The notes under the pieces were generated by a model. The model did no database searches and had not been told where the DNA came from. It was given only the letters and a program-made list of their open reading frames with translations. From Alkalimonas sp. (lineage in GTDB: Bacteria > Pseudomonadota > Gammaproteobacteria > Enterobacterales > Alteromonadaceae), in the NCBI GenBank assembly GCA_022565655.1, contig JAIUMG010000013.1, positions 1 to 20,956 of the forward strand: 20,956 nt of DNA, in the 5' to 3' direction. The translations under genes and the position numbers were made by a program. Below, piece after piece: positions 1 to 7,380 of the stretch. Position 1 is the stretch's first letter. Every line of letters begins with the position of its first letter.

Positions 1-143
1 AACACGGTAAACCCGCTTTTGTGGTGCAGTCTTATCAGGACTATCAGTTTCAACAAGACACACTGGCATTGCTGAAGATACTGAAGCTGTCAGAAAAAAC
101 GTTGCAGAACGCTAAGTTAACTGTGGACCAAGCCTTTGAGTAA
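1..143 (+). CDS. Phd/YefM-type antitoxin, C-terminal part (5' end outside window)
   Basis: An open frame enters from the left edge (codons in phase with position 3) and ends with TAA at 141-143, giving about 46 residues. It begins H-GKPAFVVQSYQDYQ, which matches the conserved 'GKPAFVVQSYEDYQ' stretch of the Phd/YefM antitoxin fold, followed by a helical, leucine/lysine-rich tail of the kind that wraps the partner toxin. In this family the N-terminal part (missing here) binds operator DNA and represses the operon, while the C-terminal tail neutralises the toxin. It overlaps the downstream toxin gene by 8 nt, the usual arrangement for antitoxin-first type II modules. The family call rests on this short stretch; the partner gene supports it. 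Confidence 0.75.
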   Translation, partial: HGKPAFVVQSYQDYQFQQDTLALLKILKLSEKTLQNAKLTVDQAFE

Positions 144-480
144 ACACTTTCTCATCGTCAGCTCACCGCTGTTCAAATTATCAGTCCAGCGGTTCAGAGC
201 CTTTCTTACCGACAAGTACGGTGAAGCAAAAGCAGCTGACACCCTAACCAGCATACAACAACGCATAAAGCATCACTTACCCGGCACACCTGAAATAGCA
301 CCGATCAGCGAGCGGCTATTAGCCTTCGGGATCACCGACTATCGCCAATGGCAGCTCGACCAACATAACATCCTGTTTTACTCGGTCAATCAGCAGCAAC
401 ATCAAATCGAGCTATTGCTGTTGATGGATAGTCGGCAGAGTTTACAGAAGTTGTTATTTGAACTGAATTTACTGCTGTAG
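136..480 (+). CDS. RelE/ParE-family type II toxin
   Basis: A 114-residue basic, small protein directly after and overlapping a Phd/YefM-type antitoxin end. Length, the N-terminal helical hairpin (residues about 10-50) and the C-terminal beta-strand region (NILFYSVNQQQHQIELLLLM, then an arginine at SRQSL) fit the RelE/ParE superfamily. Members either cleave ribosome-bound mRNA (RelE) or poison gyrase (ParE); the sequence does not settle which. No ATG is available before the C-terminal part, so the start is the TTG at 136, inside the end of the antitoxin gene and with no clear Shine-Dalgarno, suggesting translational coupling that keeps toxin output below antitoxin. Nothing suggests truncation. 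Toxin class is confident; target is unknown. Confidence 0.78.
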   Translation: MSKHFLIVSSPLFKLSVQRFRAFLTDKYGEAKAADTLTSIQQRIKHHLPGTPEIAPISERLLAFGITDYRQWQLDQHNILFYSVNQQQHQIELLLLMDSRQSLQKLLFELNLLL

Positions 481-595
481 CCACAAGTAGCTCAGGACTG
501 AAGGTACTATATAATGAAACTCAGTGGATGTTATCGCCCGTATACCTGAGCAGGCTGTCCCCAATAGCGCCAAGTTGGGTTAAGCTCCAACCAGG

Positions 596-1033
596 CTAAT
601 CCGGCTTCAGCTCGAACTGTCCCAGACCGCTCTCCATATCTACCGGTACGGAAAAATGCTCATGAATAATTTTCCAGCCATCGGTTTGCAGCTGCCAGCA
701 CTGGGTGCAGCGTAACCAGCATAAATGCGGTTGACCTTCGGCATCGGTGCCGCCAGCAAGGTTCAAAAAATGACAAAAGGCCAGCTCATTGTCGGCTTGC
801 ACTTCCAGCTGGTGGATCTCAAAACGAAAAGTACCGAGACAAAACTGCATGCACTGCTGCCAGTGCTCCTTATAGGCATCCCGACTTAAAAACTGCAAGG
901 GCCCGATGGCATCAAAGGCTCTGAGTGGCGGGCTGTAGAGCTGCATAAAGGCACTGACATCTTTACTGGTGACCGCTTGCTGCCATGCCTCCAGCAATTG
1001 CCGGATTTGTTGCGCGTGTTTGTGATCGGTCAT
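596..1033 (-). CDS. NTF2-like / SnoaL-type domain protein
   Basis: A 145-residue single-domain cytoplasmic protein with no signal peptide. It opens with a helix typical of the cone-shaped NTF2-like fold (IRQLLEAWQQAVTSKDV, then a 'xxxLYSPP' turn), continues with alternating strands, and has the late WKIIHEHFSVPV strand that closely resembles the ending of SnoaL/DUF4440-type proteins ('W.i.HeH.S.p'). Family members range from steroid isomerase-like enzymes to ligand-binding or polyketide cyclase relatives, so no reaction can be named. The ATG at 1033 is preceded by AGGAGA at good spacing. It stands alone between the toxin gene and the terminator of the GH31 operon, so context gives no functional clue. 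Confidence 0.8.
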   Translation of the reverse strand: MTDHKHAQQIRQLLEAWQQAVTSKDVSAFMQLYSPPLRAFDAIGPLQFLSRDAYKEHWQQCMQFCLGTFRFEIHQLEVQADNELAFCHFLNLAGGTDAEGQPHLCWLRCTQCWQLQTDGWKIIHEHFSVPVDMESGLGQFELKPD

Positions 1034-1148
1034 TGTTGTCTCCTTGCATAAACTGTGTCACCAACAGTCGTTTCATCATGCGTTATTTCGACCGACCAGA
1101 CCGCTATTTAGCGTAAAAAAATGTAAGCAAATATCATAAGTAGCGCAT

Positions 1149-1183
1149 AAAAAAAGCCAGTACCCAACGGCTGTACTGGCTTT
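1149..1183 (-). terminator. Rho-independent terminator of the amylase-GH31 operon
   Basis: Read on the minus strand: stem AAAGCCAGTAC, 9-nt loop, complementary arm GTACTGGCTTT, then an uninterrupted T run. It starts about 20 nt after the GH31 stop codon, so it closes that operon before the NTF2-like gene. Confidence 0.9.
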
Positions 1184-1205
1184 GAACGGGAGAATGGTTT
1201 GTCGT

Positions 1206-3650
1206 TTAGTTCAGGCTTAGCTGAGTACCTTGTTGCCAGTTCAATTGCACCACAATAGCGCCATCGCGATTGCGCCAGGCACCTTCCTCGCCCTTGGCGA
1301 CCGACTCTGCTTGTATCTTAAACGTTTGGCCATCTACCTGAACCTGCTGCCAGTGGTCGGGGGCCTGATGCACCACTAGCATCAAGTGCCGTTCAGCTGG
1401 CATACCGGGGTAATCGCCCTGGCGGGTTAGCGTTAGCTCCAGCTTTTCATCTTGCTGGTTACGGGCGCTAAATTGCAACAGCTCATAAGCGCCATCCTGC
1501 AAGCTGGTGCGGCTGATGCCGTCGTCTTCGTACATCTCACCTTTGCTCTGACCGACACTCGCATCATGCCAGTAATGCAGCTCCAGCTGCTCACTGCTGT
1601 ACTGATCGGTACTTTGCGTGGCAGCGACCATGGGTACAAAAGCGCCCGCCTTCACCAACACAGGAATGGTTTCCAGCGTCACCGGCACCTGCACTGACTG
1701 CCCGCCCTGATAACGGCGGCCATCAAAAAAGTCAAACCAGACGCCGGCAGGCGCATTAACCGTCCACTCGGTCACGCCTGGCTCGGTGACTGGCGCCACT
1801 AAGAACGCATCACCCCACAAGTAGCTGTTCCGCTCATCAATAAAGGCAGGATTATCTGGCTCCAGATAAAACAATGGCCGCATCAGGGGCAGGCCCAGCG
1901 TGCTGTGCTGATAGGCTAAGGTGTAATTGTATGGCAGCATCCGATAACGCAGATAAATAAAATCACGGGTGATGCGCTGAGTAGTGCCATCATGAAACAC
2001 CGGCTCTGGCGCAATATGCTCCTGCGCATGCGGTCGGTACACAGGTTGGAACACGCCATACTGCATCCAGCGGGTGTACATCTCGGCATCGAACTGCTCG
2101 CCACCGGCAAAGCCGCCTAAATCAGAATGGATGTAACCAAAGCCAAACAAGCTCATCTGCAGTGCCAACTCGACCTGAGGCTCCAGACCACCCCAACTGC
2201 GATCAACATCGCCGGTCCAGGGGATCATGCCGTAGCGCTGCGAACCCGGTGCGCCAGAGCGCATCATAATAAAAGGGCGCAGCGCCGGGTAATCGCGCAC
2301 GTGGCGATCAAACACCATTTTGGCCCACTCATGGCCATAGGCATTGTGAATTTCATCCGCCGTGGCGGTGCCACCGGGTAGCTGGTGAATGGTATCGTGC
2401 GGGTGCACTTCCGGCTCACCCAGGTCGCCCCACCAACCGGCCACACCTTGCTGCATCAGCTCATGGTAAATCTGCCAGAACCATTCAGCGGCTTCCGGTT
2501 TAAACACATCAATTAAGCCGGTATTGCCAAAATAAAAATCAAAGGTTTTCGGCTTACCGGCCAGATTAAGCGCCAACACCTGCTCATCGACCGCTTCCTG
2601 CCAGCGATTCGAACTGGTCAGGATAAAAGGCTCGGTGATCAATATGGTTTTGACGCCCAGCTCCCGAAAATCGGCGATCATCTGCTCAGGGTTCGGGAAA
2701 GCCTCTTTATCCCAGGCCAGATTGCCCATATGGCCCTGAATACCCGGGCCAAACCAGTACAGATCCAACACGATGGCATCAAGCGGAAAGCCCTGATCAA
2801 TAAAGCGCTGCACAGTATCACGCGCTTCCTGCTCAGTGCGATAACCAAAACGGGAGGCGTAGTTGCCCAGTGCCCAGCGCGGGGGCAGCGGCGGCATACC
2901 ACTGGCCTGCAGATACTGCTGCAGGGTGTGCTGATAGCTCTCACCCGCCGCGACAATATAGCCGGTACGGCCACCTACAGCTTCAAACTGCAGCACATCG
3001 GCTTCGGTTTTACCTAAATCGATAAAGCCACTGGCCGAGTTATCAAACAACAGCATGTAGTTGTTGCTGGATAACACGGCAGGCAGGCTGAAATACATTT
3101 GCTCAGACTCGGTGGTGTAACCGTAGTCAGCCTTGTTGTACAACGGCAAACGGTGACCACGCCGGTCCATGCCAAGCACCCGCTGGCCGGCACCCATCAG
3201 CTTTTCATCTGGCTGCAACTGAAAACGAAAACCGCGCAGGGTGTCATGCTGAAACAACCCTTGTTCTTCGGCCAGAAAGACCTTGCCATGTCGCTCATAG
3301 CTCAGTTGCAGCGATGCCTTATCGATAAGCACTGTCAGTGCTTCGGTGCCATAACGCAAAACTTCACTTTGCACCTCCAGGTCAGCGGCAACCAGCGTTT
3401 GCTCTGCTGGCAGAGTGAACGATGGCAACTGCTTCACCCCATCAGTTTGGTAAAAGGCTTCCACTACCGCTGGTTGATGAAAACGCAACGTCAACTGACC
3501 TTCGCTGGTTTGAATCACCAGGCCATCGTCACTCAACTGATGACTCTGGTAATCGGCTGCCTGCAAAGGCAATAGCCAGAGCCCTGCCAGCAGGCAGAGC
3601 CCGAACGATACACGTCGCAGCAACAGACACTGTCTGATTAAAGCGTTCAT
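1206..3650 (-). CDS. Exported GH31 alpha-glucosidase / oligosaccharide 4-alpha-glucosyltransferase
   Basis: An 814-residue glycoside hydrolase family 31 enzyme. A signal peptide (about residues 1-31, cleavage near LQA-AD) has no lipobox cysteine, so a soluble periplasmic or secreted location is inferred. The (beta/alpha)8 barrel runs from about 255 to 600. The substrate-site motif VLDLYWFG is at 294-301; the nucleophile motif GWWGDLGEPEVHP places the nucleophile at D409; PWTGDVDRSWGG places the acid/base at D481. These positions and the length closely match my recollection of Cellvibrio japonicus Agd31B, a GH31 transglucosylase, so transfer of alpha-1,4-glucosyl units between maltodextrins is as likely as plain alpha-glucosidase action. 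It follows the amylase by 3 nt; AGGAG overlapping the amylase stop region serves as ribosome binding site, so the two genes are translationally linked. A strong terminator follows. Confidence 0.9.
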   Translation of the reverse strand: MNALIRQCLLLRRVSFGLCLLAGLWLLPLQAADYQSHQLSDDGLVIQTSEGQLTLRFHQPAVVEAFYQTDGVKQLPSFTLPAEQTLVAADLEVQSEVLRYGTEALTVLIDKASLQLSYERHGKVFLAEEQGLFQHDTLRGFRFQLQPDEKLMGAGQRVLGMDRRGHRLPLYNKADYGYTTESEQMYFSLPAVLSSNNYMLLFDNSASGFIDLGKTEADVLQFEAVGGRTGYIVAAGESYQHTLQQYLQASGMPPLPPRWALGNYASRFGYRTEQEARDTVQRFIDQGFPLDAIVLDLYWFGPGIQGHMGNLAWDKEAFPNPEQMIADFRELGVKTILITEPFILTSSNRWQEAVDEQVLALNLAGKPKTFDFYFGNTGLIDVFKPEAAEWFWQIYHELMQQGVAGWWGDLGEPEVHPHDTIHQLPGGTATADEIHNAYGHEWAKMVFDRHVRDYPALRPFIMMRSGAPGSQRYGMIPWTGDVDRSWGGLEPQVELALQMSLFGFGYIHSDLGGFAGGEQFDAEMYTRWMQYGVFQPVYRPHAQEHIAPEPVFHDGTTQRITRDFIYLRYRMLPYNYTLAYQHSTLGLPLMRPLFYLEPDNPAFIDERNSYLWGDAFLVAPVTEPGVTEWTVNAPAGVWFDFFDGRRYQGGQSVQVPVTLETIPVLVKAGAFVPMVAATQSTDQYSSEQLELHYWHDASVGQSKGEMYEDDGISRTSLQDGAYELLQFSARNQQDEKLELTLTRQGDYPGMPAERHLMLVVHQAPDHWQQVQVDGQTFKIQAESVAKGEEGAWRNRDGAIVVQLNWQQGTQLSLN

Positions 3651-3653
3651 GCT

Positions 3654-5561
3654 TTACTCCTCAAGCTGTAAGATCAGCGATGCCAACGGCGCCAGCGTGA
3701 GTGGCACGGTTCCTACTCCCTGCTGTACCGTCAGCGTGGTGGTCAGCTCACCATAAAGTTGCTCGGTTAGCTGGTATTCCCCATCACTCAGTCCCCAGGC
3801 GGTGATCTGCTCAGCTGGCAGCAACAATTGCAGCGGGGCATGCGGCTGATCGCGGAAATTAGCGACAATCAATAGCTTTTGTTGCTCGCTCCAACGTAGA
3901 TAGGATAGCAATTTATCATCGTAGTGTTCAGTATGCGCGCGGTTGGCACTATGGATCTCGGCATAGTGTCCATTCATTGCTGGTTGCTCAGCACTAAAAC
4001 GCATTAAGCGAACATAGAAATCGCGCAGCTCTCGCTCGGCTTCGGTCAGAGCGCCGCCATCAAATTTGCCATCGTTCATCCAACGTTGATGCGCTGGCAC
4101 ACCCCAGTAATCAAAAATGGTGGTGCGGCTGGCTTTGCCAAAACCGGCATCTTCGCTAGCGGCTTCGCCAACATCCTGGCCAAAATACAGCATGGTCGGC
4201 GAAGTGCTAATGGTGGCCGAAACCAGCATGGCCGGCATGCCTAAGCGGGCATCACCGGCAAACTCAGGGCTGGCAATGCGCTGTTCATCGTGGTTTTCCA
4301 GAAAATGCAGCATATGATGCTCGATATCTGCCATCCGCTCTTGCGTGGCAATTAACTCATCGCTGCTACCATGGCCTTGCATCACCCATTTTAGATTATC
4401 GTAGAACTCTACTTTATCGTACAGGTAGTCCATCCGGCCTAAATGCAGGTAATCCCGATACAAGTCTGGTTGATACACTTCTGCCAATAAAAAAGCGTCA
4501 GGATTCACTTGTTTGATGTGCGAGTTCAGATAGCTCCAGAACTCGACTGGCACCATTTCAGCCATGTCGTAACGAAAGCCATCGACACCCATATCCAGCC
4601 AGTACAGCACGATATCGCGGAATTTTTCCCAGGAATCCGGCACATCGCGGCCCTGCCAGAAGCTGTAATGTTGCTCAATACTTTTTTGTGCGTACTCCGC
4701 AGGCAGCGTATCGAAGTCATAGCTGCCATCCGGCCGTACACCAAAGTTGATTTTTACCGTTTCATACCAATCATCAAACTCCGGCTGAGCGGCACGGGAG
4801 CCGTTGCCGGTCCACTTGGCTGGGTTCTCTTCAAAGTGCCCGTCCGCCATCGGATGCGGCTCACCGCCTAACACCTGATAATCGTCTGGCCAGGCCGGTA
4901 CCTGAAACGCCTCACCCGGAATGTAGTAAAAATTGTTATCACGGGCATAGGCGACACTGGTGTCGTCGTTAGCACCAAAGTCGGCAACGCCTTCCGGACG
5001 GCTGATCGATTGATAATTGCGTGCCACATGGTTTGGCACGATATCAATCAGCACTTTCATATCATGGGCATGAGTCCGGGCTATCAGTGCCTGAAACTCC
5101 TGCAGCCGGTTGGCCGGGTCATCGGCCAGATCGGGGCTGACATTGTAGTAATCTTTTACCGCATAGGGTGAACCGGCCCGGCCTTTGACTACATCCGGGT
5201 CATCCAGTGAGATGCCATAGGCGGTGTAATCACGGATCACCGCATGATGCGGTACGCCGGTGTACCAGACATGGGTCACGCCCAGTTCTTTAATGCCCGC
5301 CAGTGCTTCATCGGTAAAGTCGCTGAATTTGCCAACGCCATTTTCTTCCAATGTGCCCCAGGGTTTGTTGGTGGTATTGGTATTGCCAAACAAGCGGGTA
5401 AAGACCTGATAGACCACTGGCTTGCCTTCAGCCTCAGCGACAGGTTCAGACTCCGCTGGCTGGGCAGCTTGACTGGACGGTTTCGGTGATTCAACAGCAG
5501 GCTGGCATGCCAGCATCATTGCGGCAGAGAGCGCCGCCAGCATAAAGGGTTTCGTGTGCAT
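3654..5561 (-). CDS. GH13 alpha-amylase-family enzyme, probable lipoprotein
   Basis: A 635-residue GH13 enzyme. The leader ends in MLAC (C19), a slightly atypical lipobox, followed by a Pro/Ser/Ala/Glu-rich linker to about residue 45, so an outer-membrane lipoprotein is likely. The catalytic barrel shows all four GH13 regions: DIVPNHV (173-179), GFRYDMAE with nucleophile D332, LLAEVY with acid/base E361, and ENHDEQ with D425. The C-terminal part after about 540 is the usual beta-sandwich. It would hydrolyse alpha-1,4 glucans or maltodextrins at the cell surface or in the periplasm. ATG at 5561 has GGAG 7 nt upstream. First gene of the operon with GH31; a candidate promoter and an operator-like palindrome lie upstream. 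Exact product spectrum (amylase, maltogenic or transferring) cannot be read from sequence. Confidence 0.9.
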   Translation of the reverse strand: MHTKPFMLAALSAAMMLACQPAVESPKPSSQAAQPAESEPVAEAEGKPVVYQVFTRLFGNTNTTNKPWGTLEENGVGKFSDFTDEALAGIKELGVTHVWYTGVPHHAVIRDYTAYGISLDDPDVVKGRAGSPYAVKDYYNVSPDLADDPANRLQEFQALIARTHAHDMKVLIDIVPNHVARNYQSISRPEGVADFGANDDTSVAYARDNNFYYIPGEAFQVPAWPDDYQVLGGEPHPMADGHFEENPAKWTGNGSRAAQPEFDDWYETVKINFGVRPDGSYDFDTLPAEYAQKSIEQHYSFWQGRDVPDSWEKFRDIVLYWLDMGVDGFRYDMAEMVPVEFWSYLNSHIKQVNPDAFLLAEVYQPDLYRDYLHLGRMDYLYDKVEFYDNLKWVMQGHGSSDELIATQERMADIEHHMLHFLENHDEQRIASPEFAGDARLGMPAMLVSATISTSPTMLYFGQDVGEAASEDAGFGKASRTTIFDYWGVPAHQRWMNDGKFDGGALTEAERELRDFYVRLMRFSAEQPAMNGHYAEIHSANRAHTEHYDDKLLSYLRWSEQQKLLIVANFRDQPHAPLQLLLPAEQITAWGLSDGEYQLTEQLYGELTTTLTVQQGVGTVPLTLAPLASLILQLEE

Positions 5562-5587
5562 ATTTAAGCTCCATAAAACATCAATGG

Positions 5588-5616
5588 ATTTAAATTAACG
5601 CACTTTTTTGATGCAA
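5588..5616 (-). promoter_or_regulatory. Candidate sigma70 promoter of the amylase-GH31 operon
   Basis: On the minus strand TTGCAT (5616-5611), a 17-nt spacer and TTAAAT (5593-5588), which would start transcription about 20 nt before the amylase ATG. The operator-like palindrome lies about 16 nt upstream of the -35 box. Both boxes are imperfect; this is a prediction by eye. Confidence 0.35.
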
Positions 5617-5632
5617 ACCTGCTTTATTTTGC

Positions 5633-5646
5633 TGAATACGTATGCA
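5633..5646. promoter_or_regulatory. Operator-like palindrome, amylase/GGDEF divergent region
   Basis: TGAATACGTATGCA differs by one base from the perfect palindrome core TGAATACGTATTCA found at 14415-14428 in front of the TonB receptor. An even palindrome with central CG is typical of LacI-family operators. It lies 71 nt before the amylase ATG and 100 nt before the divergent GGDEF gene, so it could act on either. The cognate regulator is not in the window. Confidence 0.6.
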
Positions 5647-5746
5647 CTATCATGGCACGGTCACAACCAAGCCGGTTCGATTTTGCACTGGGCAGAACCC
5701 TTCAAGTTCTCTATAGTTAGAATAACTTTGCTAGTGATCCCACATT

Positions 5747-6940
5747 ATGACTGAGCCACAACTGCTACTAAGTTTTATTGCCTTACTCACCGCGGTTGCT
5801 GGTGCGGCCTGGTTTATGTTGGCCTATCCGCTGCGGGTATCCAGCAAAGCCAGCCTTAGCTTTGCCCTGACCAATTGGCTGGTGCTGCTAGGCGTCTTAT
5901 TGTTGAAATTTCGAACTGAGGCGCCCAGCCTGGTGCATTGGTTCCTGGCGGATGCTTTGGTGTTACTGGCTTTCACACTACTGCATATCGGCATTGTTCG
6001 ATTATTCTGGTTAGCGCAACGAACGATTCCTGTAGTCATACTGCTACTGGTCAGCCTGCTATTGTTGCTGATGTACCAGCAAGGTGCAGAAACGGAACTG
6101 GCCCAAGGCATTATTTTCTCAAGTTATGCCTTTATTCTGTTTAGTTTGTGTAGCCGGGATATTTTCCTGGCACTGCGTGAGAACTATGGTCGTATCAATG
6201 CCCTCTTGATGGCCATGCCTGCTTTACTGATGGCTTTGTTATTTGTCACCAGAACCATACTGTTGCTGGTCGCTCCGGTCGATGACCATCGTTATGTCGG
6301 CATTCAAAGTGGTGAAGGCAGCATGATGCTCTGGGCTTTTGTGGCACTGACCCTGACCATCAACATCAATATTATCGGCTGTGCCATGGTTCGGCTGATC
6401 AGTCGAATCCGCTACCTGGCCGAGCGCGACCAACTCACCGGCTTATGGAATCGACGAGCCATGTTGAAAAATCTCGATCAATCACACCAAAGCTGGTTAC
6501 GACATCAGTTTCCATACAGCTTGATTTGGCTCGACTTAGATCATTTCAAGAAAGTAAATGATCGCTATGGCCATGATGCAGGCGATGCCGCCCTGAAGCA
6601 TTGCAGCCATGTATTGCAGCAACAACTCAGGGACGAAGACCTCCTTGGTCGCCATGGAGGAGAAGAGTTTTTGATTATCTTACCGGGCATACAACAAGAA
6701 GGTGCCAGCAGCGCTGCTGAACGATTGCGGCTTGCATTGCTGGAGCAACCTTTTATCTGGCAATCGGAGTCAATGCTGCTGACAGCTAGTTTCGGTGTTA
6801 TTACCGTACAGCCAGAAAGCACTCCGCAACAGATGCTACAACAAGCTGATGCGGCCATGTATCAAGCCAAAGAAGCGGGTCGAAATTGCTGGCGGCAATA
6901 CAGTGGCTCCGCAGCGCATCCGGCAGAAGCACCACCTTAA
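5747..6940 (+). CDS. Membrane diguanylate cyclase (GGDEF domain)
   Basis: A 397-residue inner-membrane protein. Residues about 5-216 contain six or seven hydrophobic segments with short loops and no recognisable named sensor domain; residues about 224-385 form a GGDEF domain (RDQLTGLWNRR at 227-237, WLDLDHFKKVND at 261-272, FGVI and the AMYQAK ending). The active site is GGEEF at 304-308 and the allosteric inhibition site R295xxD298 lies exactly five residues before it, so it should make cyclic-di-GMP from two GTP and be product-inhibited. No strong Shine-Dalgarno precedes the ATG at 5747. It is divergent from the amylase operon, sharing the intergenic region with the operator-like palindrome, and its stop overlaps that of the next, convergent gene by 4 nt. 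The signal sensed is unknown. Confidence 0.93.
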   Translation: MTEPQLLLSFIALLTAVAGAAWFMLAYPLRVSSKASLSFALTNWLVLLGVLLLKFRTEAPSLVHWFLADALVLLAFTLLHIGIVRLFWLAQRTIPVVILLLVSLLLLLMYQQGAETELAQGIIFSSYAFILFSLCSRDIFLALRENYGRINALLMAMPALLMALLFVTRTILLLVAPVDDHRYVGIQSGEGSMMLWAFVALTLTININIIGCAMVRLISRIRYLAERDQLTGLWNRRAMLKNLDQSHQSWLRHQFPYSLIWLDLDHFKKVNDRYGHDAGDAALKHCSHVLQQQLRDEDLLGRHGGEEFLIILPGIQQEGASSAAERLRLALLEQPFIWQSESMLLTASFGVITVQPESTPQQMLQQADAAMYQAKEAGRNCWRQYSGSAAHPAEAPP

Positions 6941-7257
6941 TCCGCTTCAGCAGGTGCAGCATCAGCCGGCATGAGGGTACACTGCCAACCCCAGCCTCGC
7001 TGCTTTTCAACAAATTCCGCGGCTTTTTCTTCACAGTAGCCGGCTTCATTGCGGGCACGCCACAACACGCTTTGCTCACCTTCGCGCTGATAGCGCACTT
7101 CGCAAGGCAGCTCACCTCCCTCCGGGTACACCACTTCAATCACCCGTACCGCATCACCAAGCTGGCAGTGGGTGGTGTGGAGTTGTCCAGCAGCAACGGC
7201 AAAGCTAAACAGCATGGCTACACAACACAAGCGGGTTAAAAAGCACAAGGTTTTCAT
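6937..7257 (-). CDS. Small secreted cysteine-containing protein of unknown function
   Basis: A 106-residue protein starting at the ATG at 7257, chosen because AGAGGA stands 8-9 nt upstream and because a normal signal peptide (MKTLCFLTRLCC... to about AVAAGQ) begins there; an upstream in-frame ATG at 7356 would put 33 extra residues before the signal peptide and overlap the terminator. The mature part has four cysteines (in TTHC, ELPC, AGYC, GWQC), enough for two disulfides, and a WGWQC motif near the end. It is acidic at the C terminus (PADAAPAEAD). I do not recognise the family. The gene lies just downstream of the pullulanase terminator, and its stop codon overlaps the GGDEF stop tail-to-tail (TTAA at 6937-6940). 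Confidence 0.8.
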   Translation of the reverse strand: MKTLCFLTRLCCVAMLFSFAVAAGQLHTTHCQLGDAVRVIEVVYPEGGELPCEVRYQREGEQSVLWRARNEAGYCEEKAAEFVEKQRGWGWQCTLMPADAAPAEAD

Positions 7258-7334
7258 CGTTTTTATTCCTCTGGTTTTATCCCAATCCATCGCAGTATAG
7301 CAGAGCCAAAATTGACCATACTGATCAGCAATAC

Positions 7335-7361
7335 AAAAGGTGCCCATTTCAGGCACCTTTT
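7335..7361 (-). terminator. Terminator after the pullulanase gene
   Basis: AAAAGGTGCC, 7-nt loop, GGCACCTTTT: a 10-bp stem whose arms supply A and T tracts on both sides. It begins about 20 nt after the pullulanase stop and so ends the receptor-pullulanase transcript; it could also work on the plus strand. Confidence 0.8.
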
Positions 7362-7380
7362 CGTTTCGCTAATCAGCAGC

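Noticed and set aside
7258..7356. N-terminal extension of the small secreted protein to the ATG at 7356
   Set aside because: It would place 33 non-hydrophobic residues ahead of a standard signal peptide and run through the terminator stem; the start at 7257 has a good ribosome binding site.
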